NCBI GenBank assembly: GCA_021791715.1
Contig: JAJYWB010000022.1
Coordinates: forward strand, 1 to 64,000
DNA: 64,000 bases
Source: Planctomycetota bacterium
GTDB taxonomy: Bacteria > Planctomycetota > Planctomycetia > Isosphaerales > Isosphaeraceae
Reading direction: 5' to 3'
In this document: positions 8,192 to 17,947 of the stretch, one piece after another
Layout of the letters: every line of letters begins with the position of its first letter
Numbering within the stretch: position 1 is the first letter of the stretch
Notes under the pieces: generated by a model
Told to the model about the DNA's origin: nothing
Database searches by the model: none
Seen by the model: only the letters and a program-made list of their open reading frames with translations
Position numbers and translations under genes: made by a program

Positions 8192-9394
8192 TTATGCATT
8201 TTGATTTTCAATCAAATCTTGTATAAACGCCGTGACTCGATCGATTTGTCGCTCGGCGTCGAATTCGGGGAGATCGGCGGGGACGAGGGCGCGACGACGG
8301 TCGATCTCATCGCGAGTCAGTTTGCGGAGGAATTCGGCGAGCGCCGCGAGGAATCGCTCGTCCCAGGGGGATTCTCCGGGCATGCGCCACATCCAACCCG
8401 TGTCGAGATCGTAAGCGAGCGGAATTTGATTGACGATGATCGGCATTCCCGCCGCGACGTATTCGGCGATTTTCGTGGTAAAGCGAAAGCTCCCGACCTG
8501 ATCGACGCTTTGCGGCAGCGAGCCGACGTCGATCGCCGCGAGATAATCGCCGACCTCGTTCCAGGGAACCTGGCCGGTGAGGATGCAGCGCGAACCGAGC
8601 GCGCTCCCCGCGATTTCCTCGAGCTTGGTTCGCCCGTCTCCCGAACCGATGATGAGGACGACGAGATCGGGTCGATCGACGCGGACGAGCGCCTTGACGA
8701 GCTCCGAACCGTAACAATACCCGTATCTTCTGTTCCAGCGGAGCGAGCCCGCGACTCCGACGACGATCGCCTCCGGGGCGATACCGAGCCGCTTTCGTAT
8801 CGTCCGCCGCGCCTCGGTTTGTTCCTTCGGGTCGCGTCGAGAGAGCGAGAACCCCGGCGCGGTCATCGCTCGCGGCGTTCCAAACGTGAGCGCTCGACCG
8901 ACGAGATAAGGCGTCCAGCCGATGAATCCCGCGGCGTATCTGCAAAGCAATCGTTCATATAAGTTAAAAACGGATTTAAAGAGAGGATGAAACGAAGCGA
9001 GGAAGGGCCCGACCGCGTCGCCGCTGGAGACGACGTAGGGAACCCCGTAAAGCAGTTTTCCCAGCATGATCGCGACGCCCCCCGCGGTTCCGGTTCCCTC
9101 CATGACGACGAGATCGGGGCGATCGTTTTTGATCGAGCCGAGGATCTCTCGAAAGCACCGTTTTTTGGCGGAGCGATCGAACGGATAAAACCGCGCCTTG
9201 GTTCTTTCGAGTAATCGGGCCATTCGAGCCTCGTCGCTGCCTCCTGAACCCTGGGTCGCGATCGCCAAAATTTTGGACTCGCGGTTCGGAGTCGATGAAG
9301 GAAGACTCGGCGATCGGTTCGATCCCTCGCTCGGCGACGATCGTTCGATTCCGCCGTCTTTTTCGTCGGCGCGGTACGCTACGGCTTCATCCAT
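8192..9394 (-). CDS. Glycosyltransferase, GT4-like (GT-B fold)
   Basis: A glycosyltransferase of about 400 residues. The N-terminal half (after a variable Ser/Pro-rich leader) begins KILAIATQGSGGSDEARM; the C-terminal nucleotide-sugar domain has VVGVAGSLRWNRRYGY, CILTGQVPWNEVGDYLAAID and TTKIAEYVAAGMPIIVN, equivalent to the usual E-x7-E region of GT4 enzymes. I chose ATG at 9394 because GAGG lies about 9 bases upstream; a GTG at 9469 would add 25 residues but has no good ribosome site. It is convergent with the UbiA gene and shares no operon. Sugar donor and acceptor are unknown. Confidence 0.82.
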   Translation of the reverse strand: MDEAVAYRADEKDGGIERSSPSEGSNRSPSLPSSTPNRESKILAIATQGSGGSDEARMARLLERTKARFYPFDRSAKKRCFREILGSIKNDRPDLVVMEGTGTAGGVAIMLGKLLYGVPYVVSSGDAVGPFLASFHPLFKSVFNLYERLLCRYAAGFIGWTPYLVGRALTFGTPRAMTAPGFSLSRRDPKEQTEARRTIRKRLGIAPEAIVVGVAGSLRWNRRYGYCYGSELVKALVRVDRPDLVVLIIGSGDGRTKLEEIAGSALGSRCILTGQVPWNEVGDYLAAIDVGSLPQSVDQVGSFRFTTKIAEYVAAGMPIIVNQIPLAYDLDTGWMWRMPGESPWDERFLAALAEFLRKLTRDEIDRRRALVPADLPEFDAERQIDRVTAFIQDLIENQNA

Positions 9395-10069
9395 CGGATA
9401 TACCTCGATCATTTTCTTAAGGGAAAAAATTTGGAATCTTAATCCCTCTTGGAGAGTCGCGTTCTTCACGACCCGATGAAAGATAGAACCCCGGGTTTCA
9501 AACTTAAAGAAGAGTGAGATGTGGATACAATCATAATTATATCAATTTGGGATCTTCGGGTTTCGCTCTATGATTCGTGCCGATTCGTATAACTCCGCCG
9601 GTTCGGATGATCATCGGCGTTCGATTCGGCGCGCGGGTCGACGAAACTTGAGAAATATTAGCATGGATCGGGCTTGGACGGCGCGGAAACTTTGTATCGG
9701 TGAAAGACTCTGGAGGATTCGTGTGTTATGATGGATTTGTAAGCGACTGGGTATCTGGTGGCGGGAAGATTTCGATCGGCGTGGGAACGAAAGCGCGTTC
9801 GTGGCGAACGGCGTGTTCGATTTTTAAGCGTCGAAAATCCTCCCAAGATCACACCCGCTGGTTGAAAGTGACACCAAACCGTTTTCGCAGCCAAGGAGCG
9901 GCGGGTGGAGCGTTCGAGACGGCTCGAACGAACCGATCGACGAAAGCGACGCGTTCGGTTTTCGCCGCGTAGCGTACACGACGTTTCGCCGCTCGGCCTC
10001 TGCGCGTTCGAATCGCATCGGCTTGATTTTCATCCGTAGCTTCGCAACCAGTCGAGGAGTCTCGGGACG
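9395..10069. other. Intergenic region between divergent glycosyltransferase and S41 protease genes
   Basis: About 675 bases with no recognisable gene. The part near 9510-9560 is AT-rich and could hold the promoter of the glycosyltransferase gene. Two open frames of 78-90 codons cross it on opposite strands but lack family features and good ribosome sites. Confidence 0.45.
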
Positions 10070-11797
10070 ATGCGTTGGATCGGATCCCGCCGAACGATCG
10101 GGACCGCGAGCCTGATTTGGCTCGTCGTCCTGGGGACCGCCTGGGGCGACCCGCCCCGTTCCGAATCGAAACCCGCCGCCAAACCGTCGGTCGCGATCGA
10201 TTCGCGTTCCGCGACCGATTCGACCGCGGGTTCGATCCCCCGGGTCGATCAACGAGTCGTCGACCCCGCCGACGCGACGCTCGAACAAGCCCTCGACCTC
10301 GAACGCAAACGCGACTGGTCGTCGGCGATGACGGTTTATGAAGAAGCGCTCGAAAAATGGCCCGATCACACCCAGTTCCGCCATCGTCTTCGACTTTGTG
10401 AAATCCATTATCGACTCAATCGCCGTTATCAAGATCAAAGTTTCCGTAAAACTCTCTTGCGATTATCGAATGATCAGGCGTTACAGGTTCTCGACGAGAT
10501 CTTCGAGCGGATCGAAACGAATTATGTCGAGCCGGTGCGAATCGAACCGTTGTTGCGCGGCGGGCTCGATAATTTGGAGGTCGCGCTCCGCGATCCCGTG
10601 TTTCTCAAGGCGAACGTTCCTCAAGCTTCGGCGGATCGTGTTCTTTGGCTGCGTGAGCGGCTCCGCCAGGAACGCGCTCGGGTTACGGCTCGGGATCGAA
10701 TCGACGCGCGTCGTTTTGTGATTCAGATCCAGGAGACGAGCGAGCGGGCGATCGGTCTTTCGGCGGTCGCCGTGGTGCTTGAATTCGCCTTCGGAGCGTG
10801 CGACGCGCTCGACGATTACACGAGCTGTCTCACCCCCGATAAGCTTGAAGATCTGTACGCGATGATCGACGGCAATTTCGTGGGCCTCGGCGTCGAATTA
10901 AAACTCGATCATGATTCGTTGTTGCTGTTAAGTATTATTCACGGCGGACCCGCCGAGCAGGCGGGTTTGAAGCCGGGGGATCGGATCGTTCAGATCAACG
11001 ATCGCCCGGTGAAGGGCTTGAGCATCGACGAGGCCGCGTCGCGGCTTCAGGGCGAGGAGGGATCGCGGCTAGTTATCACCGTTCTCAAACGTGAAGGCGC
11101 GACGAAACGTCTCGCGTTGATCCGTCGATCGGTCGAGGTCGAAAGCGTTCCGCAGGCGAAGATCGTCGATCAGGCCGCGGGAATCGGTTATGTGCAACTG
11201 ACCGGGTTTCAAAAATCGTCGCTCGACGAGCTGAGACGCGCGATCGCGAAGCTGGAGGCGAAGGGTATGCGCTATCTCGTCCTCGATTTACGCGGTAATC
11301 CGGGAGGGCTGCTCAACGTCGCGGTTTCGATCGCCGATCAGTTCCTCGATCGCGGCGTGATCGTGACGACCCGCGGCCGCGGCGCCGAACAGTCCGAGAT
11401 TTATCGCGCGACGGGACAATCGGTATGGCGCATGCCGATATCGGTGCTTATCGATCACGAAAGCGCGAGCGCGAGCGAGATCTTGGCGGGCGCGTTGCAG
11501 GAGAACGGCAGGGCGAGGATCGTCGGCGTGCGAAGCTTCGGCAAGGGATCGGTGCAAAGCATCTTCTCGTTGCGTACGGTTCCCGCGGGGCTCAAACTGA
11601 CGACCGCCAAGTTTTATTCGCCGCTCGATCGGCCGTACAGCGAACAGGGAGTCGCCCCCGATATCCTGGTGCGAACCGCGGCCAAGCCGAAGGGATCGGA
11701 TCCGCTCCGCGAAGTCGAATTCGGCGACCCCAAAACCGACCCGACGCTCGCCCAGGCGATCCAGACCGCCCGCGGCGAACTCGCCCGTTCGCGTTGA
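10070..11797 (+). CDS. Secreted carboxyl-terminal processing protease (S41 family, PDZ)
   Basis: A 575-residue CtpA/Prc-type serine protease. It begins with a signal peptide (MRWIGSRRTIGTASLIWLVVLGTAWG). Residues about 60-120 look TPR-like (LEQALDLERKRDWSSAMTVY). A PDZ domain follows (about 265-345, with GLGVELKLDHDSLLLLSI and GLKPGDRIVQINDR), then the catalytic domain with LVLDLRGNPGGLL, the nucleophile serine in HESASASEI (about 464-470) and the lysine in SFGKGSVQSI (about 491) of the Ser-Lys dyad. The family trims C-termini of periplasmic proteins. The next gene starts 80 bases downstream on the same strand. The substrate is unknown. Confidence 0.94.
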   Translation: MRWIGSRRTIGTASLIWLVVLGTAWGDPPRSESKPAAKPSVAIDSRSATDSTAGSIPRVDQRVVDPADATLEQALDLERKRDWSSAMTVYEEALEKWPDHTQFRHRLRLCEIHYRLNRRYQDQSFRKTLLRLSNDQALQVLDEIFERIETNYVEPVRIEPLLRGGLDNLEVALRDPVFLKANVPQASADRVLWLRERLRQERARVTARDRIDARRFVIQIQETSERAIGLSAVAVVLEFAFGACDALDDYTSCLTPDKLEDLYAMIDGNFVGLGVELKLDHDSLLLLSIIHGGPAEQAGLKPGDRIVQINDRPVKGLSIDEAASRLQGEEGSRLVITVLKREGATKRLALIRRSVEVESVPQAKIVDQAAGIGYVQLTGFQKSSLDELRRAIAKLEAKGMRYLVLDLRGNPGGLLNVAVSIADQFLDRGVIVTTRGRGAEQSEIYRATGQSVWRMPISVLIDHESASASEILAGALQENGRARIVGVRSFGKGSVQSIFSLRTVPAGLKLTTAKFYSPLDRPYSEQGVAPDILVRTAAKPKGSDPLREVEFGDPKTDPTLAQAIQTARGELARSR

Positions 11798-11876
11798 TGT
11801 CGGATCGTGATCCGGAGACGACCGATAATCGCGAAATCTGATCTCGATATCCAAGAATAATCAGGGAGGAGATCCG

Positions 11877-13886
11877 TTGGGAGCGACGCCGAATCGCAAT
11901 TCCGCGATGAACCCCGTTCTCGCCTGGTCGGTCGTCGCCGACGCTCCGTTACGCGGCCTGGCTTTGGCGCGCGAGGCGGGAACGATCCTCGCCTGGGACG
12001 AGGCGGATCGCCTGTATTTGCTCGACGTATTGGGTACGTTGATTGTTAAACATAAGCTTTCGGCTCGAATCGTCGCCGCGGCGATCAGCGACGACGGATC
12101 GACGACCGCCGTCGTTACCGCGGGGCAACGACTCATCCTCCTCGATCGCGCGTTCGAACAAACGACCGACCGCGCGACCGTTCCCGATCCCGCCGCCGCG
12201 GCGATCGATCCTCTCGGCAGGTACGTCGCGATCGCATCGCGCGAAAAACTTATTCAATTGTATACATGTTCTGGAAAGATCGCGGGGAAGGTCGTCACGC
12301 TTCAGCCGATCGCTCACCTGGTTTTCGTGCCGACTCGGCCGATCCTGCTCGCGGCGTCGGCTTACGGGGCGATTCAGGCGTATGAGATCTTTCCGGGTTC
12401 CGAACCCGGCAAGCTTGATCTCGAGATCGCCTGGAAGGAGGGCCAGCTTTCGAGTGTCGGCAGGCTGACGACGACCGGGGACGCGGGGATGATTTTGGCG
12501 AGTTGCTTCACGCACGGAGTTCAACGGTTTAACGCCGAAGGGAAGAGCGAAGGGTCGTATCACCTCGGCGGTTCGGCGGCGCACGCCGCGGTCGATTTCG
12601 CGGGAAGGAGGATCGCGGTCGCGACCGTCGAGGGGGAGTTGGCGATCCTCAACCGGTCGGGAAATGTACGTTGGAAAACGGGTCTTCCGCGTCCCGCGGT
12701 GGCGCTTGAGTGCGACGCTCTCGGTCGTTATCTCATCTACGCGTTGGCGACCGGGGAGATCGACCGGCTTGATCTCGAATCGACCGGTTCCGGCGCCGAG
12801 TCCGCCGGAGTGCGAGCCGCGCCGAAGCCGCTGCAAAACCCGGCGATTCGCTCGAAAACGCAATCGACAAGCGCGGCGGCGGGTTCGATACGTCGCGCCG
12901 ATTGGACGATGCCGATCGCCAAATCCGACGCCGACGCCGATTCGATCGTCCTCGCGGTTCTCGACGACCCGCCCCGCGTCGCGGTGATCGGCCGCGACAA
13001 TCGCGCGACGATTTACGATCAAAACGGCCGCAAACTCGGCGTCGCTCCCGAAATTATCGGCGTCGGCAGGATTCTCCGCGTCGAACCCGGGTTCGTCGTC
13101 GCGGCGACCGATCGCATGATTGCGATCTATGATGTTCATGCGAATACAAGCAGACGTTTGGATATGAGTTTCGCCGAGATCAGCCATCTCGAGCCGCGGC
13201 TCGAACGGTTCGGGTTGGCGATTATTCAGGAGCGTGATCGGCTGGGCCGAGCTTCGGCGGAGGGTATCGGTCGTTGGATTTGGCGGCGTGAGATTGAATC
13301 TCCGGTGGAATACTGCGCGATTGGCCGAGCGAGTGCGTTCGCGGCGACGACCGAGGACGGCTTACTGAGGATTTTCGACGCGGCGGGAGAGCCGCTCGGT
13401 TCGTATGGAACCGATCCCGCCGAGCCGCTCGCGTTGATCGAGGCGCCCGAAGGTTCGCCGCGCGAGGTCGCCTGGTTGACTTTGGCGCATCGCGTGCAAC
13501 GTCTTCGCGGTCATTCGCTCGAGGGGGATGTTTTGTGGGAAACGGCGATTCCGTGGGAATCGTGGGAGATAAGGAGGATCGGCGAGGCCGCGGTCGTCGG
13601 CGCTCCCGACGGTCGCACGATCGCGGTTCGAGGCTCGGGCGAAGTGATCGCCGAAGCGGGACCGCTCGAACCTCCGTTTCAAGTTTGCCTCAGTCCCGAT
13701 AAGATCATTTGGCGCGTTTCATATCGCGATATGAATTTAATTTGTTCCGATCTCAAAGGCGAGACTCAATGGCGGGCGGTCGTCGACACGGCTTTGGGGC
13801 CTGCGATCGCGGTCGGGTCGACGGGGGTCGCGGTGATGCTTGGACGCGAACTCGCCTGGTTTTCGCATCCGCGACTTGAAACTTAA
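11877..13886 (+). CDS. WD40/beta-propeller-like repeat protein, TTG start
   Basis: A 669-residue protein made of irregular repeats of about 40 residues of the type LGRYVAIASREKLIQLYTCSG and AVDFAGRRIAVATVEGELAI, each ending in a hydrophobic strand; this suggests one or two WD40/PQQ-like propellers interrupted by a Ser/Ala-rich linker (about residues 305-345). No signal peptide or membrane segment is seen, so it is probably cytoplasmic. The TTG start at 11877 is supported by a very strong AGGGAGGAG site 6 bases upstream; an ATG 10 codons further has none. Function is unknown; scaffold or sensing roles are only guesses from fold. Confidence 0.78.
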   Translation: MGATPNRNSAMNPVLAWSVVADAPLRGLALAREAGTILAWDEADRLYLLDVLGTLIVKHKLSARIVAAAISDDGSTTAVVTAGQRLILLDRAFEQTTDRATVPDPAAAAIDPLGRYVAIASREKLIQLYTCSGKIAGKVVTLQPIAHLVFVPTRPILLAASAYGAIQAYEIFPGSEPGKLDLEIAWKEGQLSSVGRLTTTGDAGMILASCFTHGVQRFNAEGKSEGSYHLGGSAAHAAVDFAGRRIAVATVEGELAILNRSGNVRWKTGLPRPAVALECDALGRYLIYALATGEIDRLDLESTGSGAESAGVRAAPKPLQNPAIRSKTQSTSAAAGSIRRADWTMPIAKSDADADSIVLAVLDDPPRVAVIGRDNRATIYDQNGRKLGVAPEIIGVGRILRVEPGFVVAATDRMIAIYDVHANTSRRLDMSFAEISHLEPRLERFGLAIIQERDRLGRASAEGIGRWIWRREIESPVEYCAIGRASAFAATTEDGLLRIFDAAGEPLGSYGTDPAEPLALIEAPEGSPREVAWLTLAHRVQRLRGHSLEGDVLWETAIPWESWEIRRIGEAAVVGAPDGRTIAVRGSGEVIAEAGPLEPPFQVCLSPDKIIWRVSYRDMNLICSDLKGETQWRAVVDTALGPAIAVGSTGVAVMLGRELAWFSHPRLET

Positions 13887-14264
13887 GCGTGAAATCGATG
13901 ATCGTAAATATCAGCGGGTTCAAAGACAAAAATTCATGGTAGGAATCTCGTTCAGGCGGAGGTTGATGAGAAGGTTGGGGCGATCGGGATCGGGAATCGA
14001 GGGTCGTCGGCGATCATTGCGGGGTCGCGTGTGGATTCTTGGAATATTGGTCGCTCGGTTGGAATCACCCTTGCCGCGGCGGCGCTCACGATGTTAAGCT
14101 TTGGTGATCTCATACGAAAAATTGACGAGGTTGGCGTCAGCTGGAAGCGTTCGACGCATCGTTTTTGTCACGCGCCGACTGGACTTCAATCGTTTTTCGC
14201 CTAGAACGATGGTTGAAGGATGGCCGACGCGAGGGATGGAATCCTTCAATGACCGGAGGCTCCG
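13887..14264. other. Intergenic region upstream of a conserved-looking hypothetical gene
   Basis: About 380 bases rich in G on the plus strand. Short open frames exist but are arginine-rich and show no coding signs. I see no RNA gene or terminator. Confidence 0.4.
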
Positions 14265-14720
14265 ATGCGCGAGACCACCTTGCCGATGGTTCTCCAATTT
14301 CACGATAACGGTCGACAGAGCGTGCACGATCACTCGGTGGTTGAAGCCGAGCGATATAAGTGGATTGAGAGCGAGAAAGCCGGGCGCGACCTGGGCGAAT
14401 CGGCGATTCGTCGCTGGATTCGTGAGCACTGGAGCGGTTATCTCCGCCAGCGCTGGCTCGAACATCTCGAAGGACGCGCATTCTGGATCGAGCTCGATCA
14501 AGACGATTTCGGCCTGCTCGAGCGCGAATTCGTCGATTCCCGCTTGATGCCCGAGATTATCAGCCGGCTCAAAACGGGCCAGGAGAATCTCGACATCATC
14601 GTTTGGGCGATCGATTACAATCTGCCGATGGAGGAGGTGATGGAGATCCTCCGCGTTCTCGATATCAACAGCAGACGAATCGAATGCAGGCTTCTCAACC
14701 GCCTTTCGCAGGCGGGTTGA
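14265..14720 (+). CDS. Hypothetical protein, 151 residues
   Basis: The ATG at 14265 follows GGAGG closely, a good ribosome site. The protein is soluble, rich in charged helices and tryptophan (RYKWIESEKAGRDLG, RRWIREHWSGYLRQRWLEHL) and ends with a helical segment LPMEEVMEILRVLDI. Codon composition matches neighbours. I recognise no family. It stands alone between the propeller gene and a small membrane-protein gene on the other strand. Confidence 0.65.
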   Translation: MRETTLPMVLQFHDNGRQSVHDHSVVEAERYKWIESEKAGRDLGESAIRRWIREHWSGYLRQRWLEHLEGRAFWIELDQDDFGLLEREFVDSRLMPEIISRLKTGQENLDIIVWAIDYNLPMEEVMEILRVLDINSRRIECRLLNRLSQAG

Positions 14721-14976
14721 CGATCCTTCATGAGTTGAACCCGATCGAAATAGATTACTCGGCGATTTTTCCTTGAACCGACCGATCAGGGACGGCTCGT
14801 CGTCATTCGTCGTATTTCGATCGCGATCGGTTTGTTCTCGCGTCGAGAGATCGCTCAAGTTATCAAACCGACGCTCTAGATAAGAGTATATACAAGAGAT
14901 CTGAATATTCCTGGATTTTTTGATTTAAAGATCGCCGAGCGATTTTAAACCCGCTCGATGATCGTCGATCGTTCGT

Positions 14977-15216
14977 TCAAAGCCCGCCGCGGCTTGGCCG
15001 CTCAAATCGCCTCATCACCTTGCATGCGAGTAGGAACGAGACGATCCAACCCGAAAGAAAGCCCGCGCCCGTCAAGGGGTATATTAAAACATTCGCATGC
15101 AATAGGCTAAGCGTCGCGGCCGACGCCCAAATCATCAACAAAACAATTACATAGAAAAACGACATGAGCGAAAGAAACAAGAACGATCGGCCTATGATAG
15201 ACAGAAATGTTTTCAT
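14977..15216 (-). CDS. Small membrane protein, 79 residues
   Basis: Two hydrophobic segments (about residues 8-35 and 44-66) separated by a short loop with LLHANVLIYPLTG, and a basic C-terminus (RRFERPSRGGL). The start ATG at 15216 lies 9 bases after AAGGA. No family recognised. It is probably a genuine small inner-membrane protein, with a promoter in the long gap to its right. Confidence 0.6.
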   Translation of the reverse strand: MKTFLSIIGRSFLFLSLMSFFYVIVLLMIWASAATLSLLHANVLIYPLTGAGFLSGWIVSFLLACKVMRRFERPSRGGL

Positions 15217-15825
15217 GAGTTAAGTTCCTTGATCGAAATCTTCGGATTCGTTTCGATCGACGGCGAGTCGACGAATCGCACGTGATTTACTCGAGCTCCA
15301 ATCTCTAATTTAATTTACCGGAACGATTCGGTTCCGGGAAATGATATCGATGTCGATTCCCTTTAAGAACGGACGCCGGGGATTGATTCGTCGATAAGGC
15401 TCATCGAACGGAACGTTAATCTGTTATTCCATTGGATCAAACGATCATTTGTCGTGTGGATAACAAGAATATCACCGATGAGTCGCGTATGAAACCGAAC
15501 GGGTCGTGCGAGTAAGAGTTTGGTGATCGCGGGGCTTTTCCGTTCTTATATTGAGAGCGAGAGAGTGGGAATGCGGATCGCGGAGATTACGATGACGATG
15601 GAACGCGGAATTTATTTCAATATATGAATTATCAATGGATTGGACGGCGGCCTGGAGAGCGTGATGAGCGTGATGCTCGTGGCGATGACGACACGGCTCG
15701 TCGCGGTCGCATTCTTCAGGTTCGTATGGATCACGCCGATTCGATCGACGCGCCGCCGAGTCGGCCGATCGCTTCAATCCGGCGGTCGATCGGTTAAGTA
15801 CGCGCAAAAGAAGGCTTTCCAAGTG

Positions 15826-15855
15826 TTGACACGATCGAACACGCCTTGTTAACTA
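15826..15855 (+). promoter_or_regulatory. Candidate sigma70-type promoter of the nusA-infB operon
   Basis: A perfect -35 box TTGACA (15826-15831) is followed after 17-18 bases by TTAACT/TAACTA (15849-15855) as a weaker -10 box. It lies about 270 bases upstream of nusA and would give a long leader that includes the hairpin at 15964. Confidence 0.5.
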
Positions 15856-15963
15856 TAGCCGGGGTTGTACGCGAACGGAGATGGCGTGTTCGGCGTCTCG
15901 CGGACGTCGAGCTTCTCCCCGGCGGGCTCGGGCCTGGCTTGCGACTCAGACAGTTTGGTCGTT

Positions 15964-15984
15964 ACCGGGGAGCGTCGCCCCGGT
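15964..15984 (+). promoter_or_regulatory. GC-rich hairpin in the presumed nusA leader
   Basis: ACCGGGG and CCCCGGT form a perfect 7-bp stem with a 7-base loop. No T-run follows, so it is not a simple terminator. NusA levels are often autoregulated through leader structures in other bacteria; a similar role here is a guess. Confidence 0.35.
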
Positions 15985-16127
15985 GCGACCGCCGTTTCTG
16001 CGTCCCGTCGTCGCTGTGAAGCCGCTCTCGTTGGGAGCGGGTTTGAAGCGACTGAAACGGGGCGATGATACGTGTTCGCGGCACGGCCGATTCGGCTTTA
16101 CACACGCCTCTCGGGAGTCGCATAGCA

Positions 16128-17717
16128 ATGAGCGTCGATTTGGTACGAATTATCGAAAACATTCAACGCGAGAAGAACATCCCCAAGGATGTGCTGATCG
16201 AGTTGATGCTTTCGGCGTTGACGACGGCCGTCAAGAAGCATTATCCCGAGGCAGCCGACGTCGCGGTGACGTTCGACCCCGAATCGGCGCAGATTCAGGC
16301 GGTGAAAGACGGCGCCAAGATCGATCCCGGCGATCTGGGACGGATCGCGGCGCAAACCGCCAAGCAAGTGATCATACAAAAGATTCGCGAGGCCGAACGC
16401 GACAGTTTGTTCGACGAGTTCGAGGAGCAGCGGGGCGATCTCGTCACGGGGACGGTTCAACGTTTTGAAGGCGGCGCGGTGACCGTGAATCTGGGCAAGA
16501 CCGACGGATTGCTGCCGCGCGGCGAGCAAATTCCGGGAGAAAGCCATCACCCCGGCGAGCGTGTTCGCGCGATCATTCTCGACGTGCGCAAGCACGGTCA
16601 GCGTGTGAAGATCATTCTCAGCCGGACGCACCCCGATTTTGTCAGACGGTTGTTTGAGCTGGAGATTCCCGAGGTCGCCGATCAGACGATCGCGATTCGC
16701 GCTCTATCGCGCGAGGCGGGGTATCGGTGCAAGGTCGCGGTGAGTTCGATGGATTCGAAGGTTGACGCCGTCGGAGCTTGTGTGGGCGTTCGGGGCATCC
16801 GCATCAAGAACATCATCGACGAACTCGGCGGTGAAAGGATCGACATTGTTCGTTGGAACGAATCGTTGCAGGTGTTGATTCCGAACGCACTTCGCCCCGC
16901 CGAGATCGACGAGGTGATGCTTTGTCATTTATTGGGTAGGGCGATCGTGCTGGTGCGGGAGGATCAACTTTCGCTCGCGATCGGTCGGCGCGGTCAGAAC
17001 GTGCGGTTGGCTTCGAAGCTGGTGGGCTGGGATATCGAGATCATGACGTCGGAGGAACTCGACGAAATGATCGAGAAAGCGGTCGGTTTATTCACGAAGA
17101 TCGACGGGGTTGAGACCGAACTCGCGGAGAAGCTCGTCGAGCAGGGAATTTTGAGTTATGATGATTTATCGGTGATGGAGATCGCCGATTTGGTGAATAC
17201 GATTGAGGAGATGACGGAGGAGCAGGCGATCGAGATCGTCGCGCGGGCCGAGGTTTTGGCCGAGCAGCAGGAAGAGGAAGCTCCGCGCCGCAAGGGGTCG
17301 CGGTCGACCGATCCGATTGACGAGGAATCGGAGGATGGGGCGGAAGTCGACTCGGTCGGTCGCGGAGCGGTCGACACGGGCGATAATGGAGCGGCGGGCG
17401 ATTTGACGAGTGAACATGAAACCGAGGGAGAAATCGACGGCGAGGCGACGGGCGAACTCGACGAGATTCTTGGGGATTCGAGCGATCTCGACGAATCGCG
17501 CGATCTCACACTCGCGGCCGAGCAGCGTGCGAGCGATCATGAAGTGACGTCGCCGCCGAGCGACGACGATCAATCGGAAACGTTGAAGATTGTGACCGAG
17601 GCGGTTGAAACGGGTTCGACCCCGCAAGAGATCGAATCTCGGTCGCACGACGACGAAGTTCGGCCGGTCGGCCGAGATAACCGCCGTCACGAACCCGAAA
17701 CCGAGGCGCAAGATTAA
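16128..17717 (+). CDS. nusA: Transcription termination/antitermination factor NusA with acidic C-terminal extension
   Basis: NusA binds RNA polymerase and RNA and modulates pausing, termination and antitermination. The 529-residue protein has the NusA N-terminal domain (MSVDLVRIIENIQREKNIPK, VAVTFDPESAQI), an S1 domain from about residue 102 (GDLVTGTVQRFEGGAVTVNLG), and two KH domains with VGVRGIRIKNIIDELGGERIDIV split over the first and SLAIGRRGQNVRLASKL (about 282-298) in the second. After a helical hairpin segment (about 330-385) comes a tail of about 145 residues very rich in E, D and S, probably disordered. The ATG at 16128 follows GGGAG. infB is next on the same strand after a 230-base gap. 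Confidence 0.96.
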   Translation: MSVDLVRIIENIQREKNIPKDVLIELMLSALTTAVKKHYPEAADVAVTFDPESAQIQAVKDGAKIDPGDLGRIAAQTAKQVIIQKIREAERDSLFDEFEEQRGDLVTGTVQRFEGGAVTVNLGKTDGLLPRGEQIPGESHHPGERVRAIILDVRKHGQRVKIILSRTHPDFVRRLFELEIPEVADQTIAIRALSREAGYRCKVAVSSMDSKVDAVGACVGVRGIRIKNIIDELGGERIDIVRWNESLQVLIPNALRPAEIDEVMLCHLLGRAIVLVREDQLSLAIGRRGQNVRLASKLVGWDIEIMTSEELDEMIEKAVGLFTKIDGVETELAEKLVEQGILSYDDLSVMEIADLVNTIEEMTEEQAIEIVARAEVLAEQQEEEAPRRKGSRSTDPIDEESEDGAEVDSVGRGAVDTGDNGAAGDLTSEHETEGEIDGEATGELDEILGDSSDLDESRDLTLAAEQRASDHEVTSPPSDDDQSETLKIVTEAVETGSTPQEIESRSHDDEVRPVGRDNRRHEPETEAQD

Positions 17718-17947
17718 GACATGAGCACCATATGATTCCCCTACCGGGGCGAGCGACGGCCGCCGGTCGAGTTTCGAGCGCGAGTCGACCTCCTTAGACG
17801 TTCCGAGAATTCGGATCTCCGGGGGGTGGTTTCGGCGGTCGCGATATGAAACTGGACTTGGCACATTTGGCGTCATCCGACCACAATCATTTATAGCCGA
17901 AATCGTCGCGTGTCGCGGCGTTCGGTCAAGACCCGGAGGAGTTGCCG

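Larger units (their letters stand above)
15217..16127. other. Long intergenic/leader region upstream of nusA
   Basis: About 900 bases without a convincing gene. The right part is likely the promoter and long 5' leader of the nusA-infB operon, including a sigma70-like promoter at 15826 and a GC-rich hairpin at 15964. In many bacteria rimP precedes nusA; no rimP-like frame is present here. Frames of 60-195 codons exist but have no ribosome sites or family signs. Confidence 0.55.

Noticed and set aside
8081..8962. Plus-strand open frame of 293 codons
   Set aside because: Lies opposite the glycosyltransferase gene; arginine/aspartate-rich, no ribosome site, produced by the GATC-rich composition.
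11949..13187. Minus-strand open frame of 412 codons
   Set aside because: Antisense to the propeller protein; extremely Arg/Asp-rich with no family signs.
15472..15852. Short frames of 60-116 codons upstream of nusA as a rimP gene
   Set aside because: None shows RimP features; composition is Arg/His-rich and starts lack ribosome sites.
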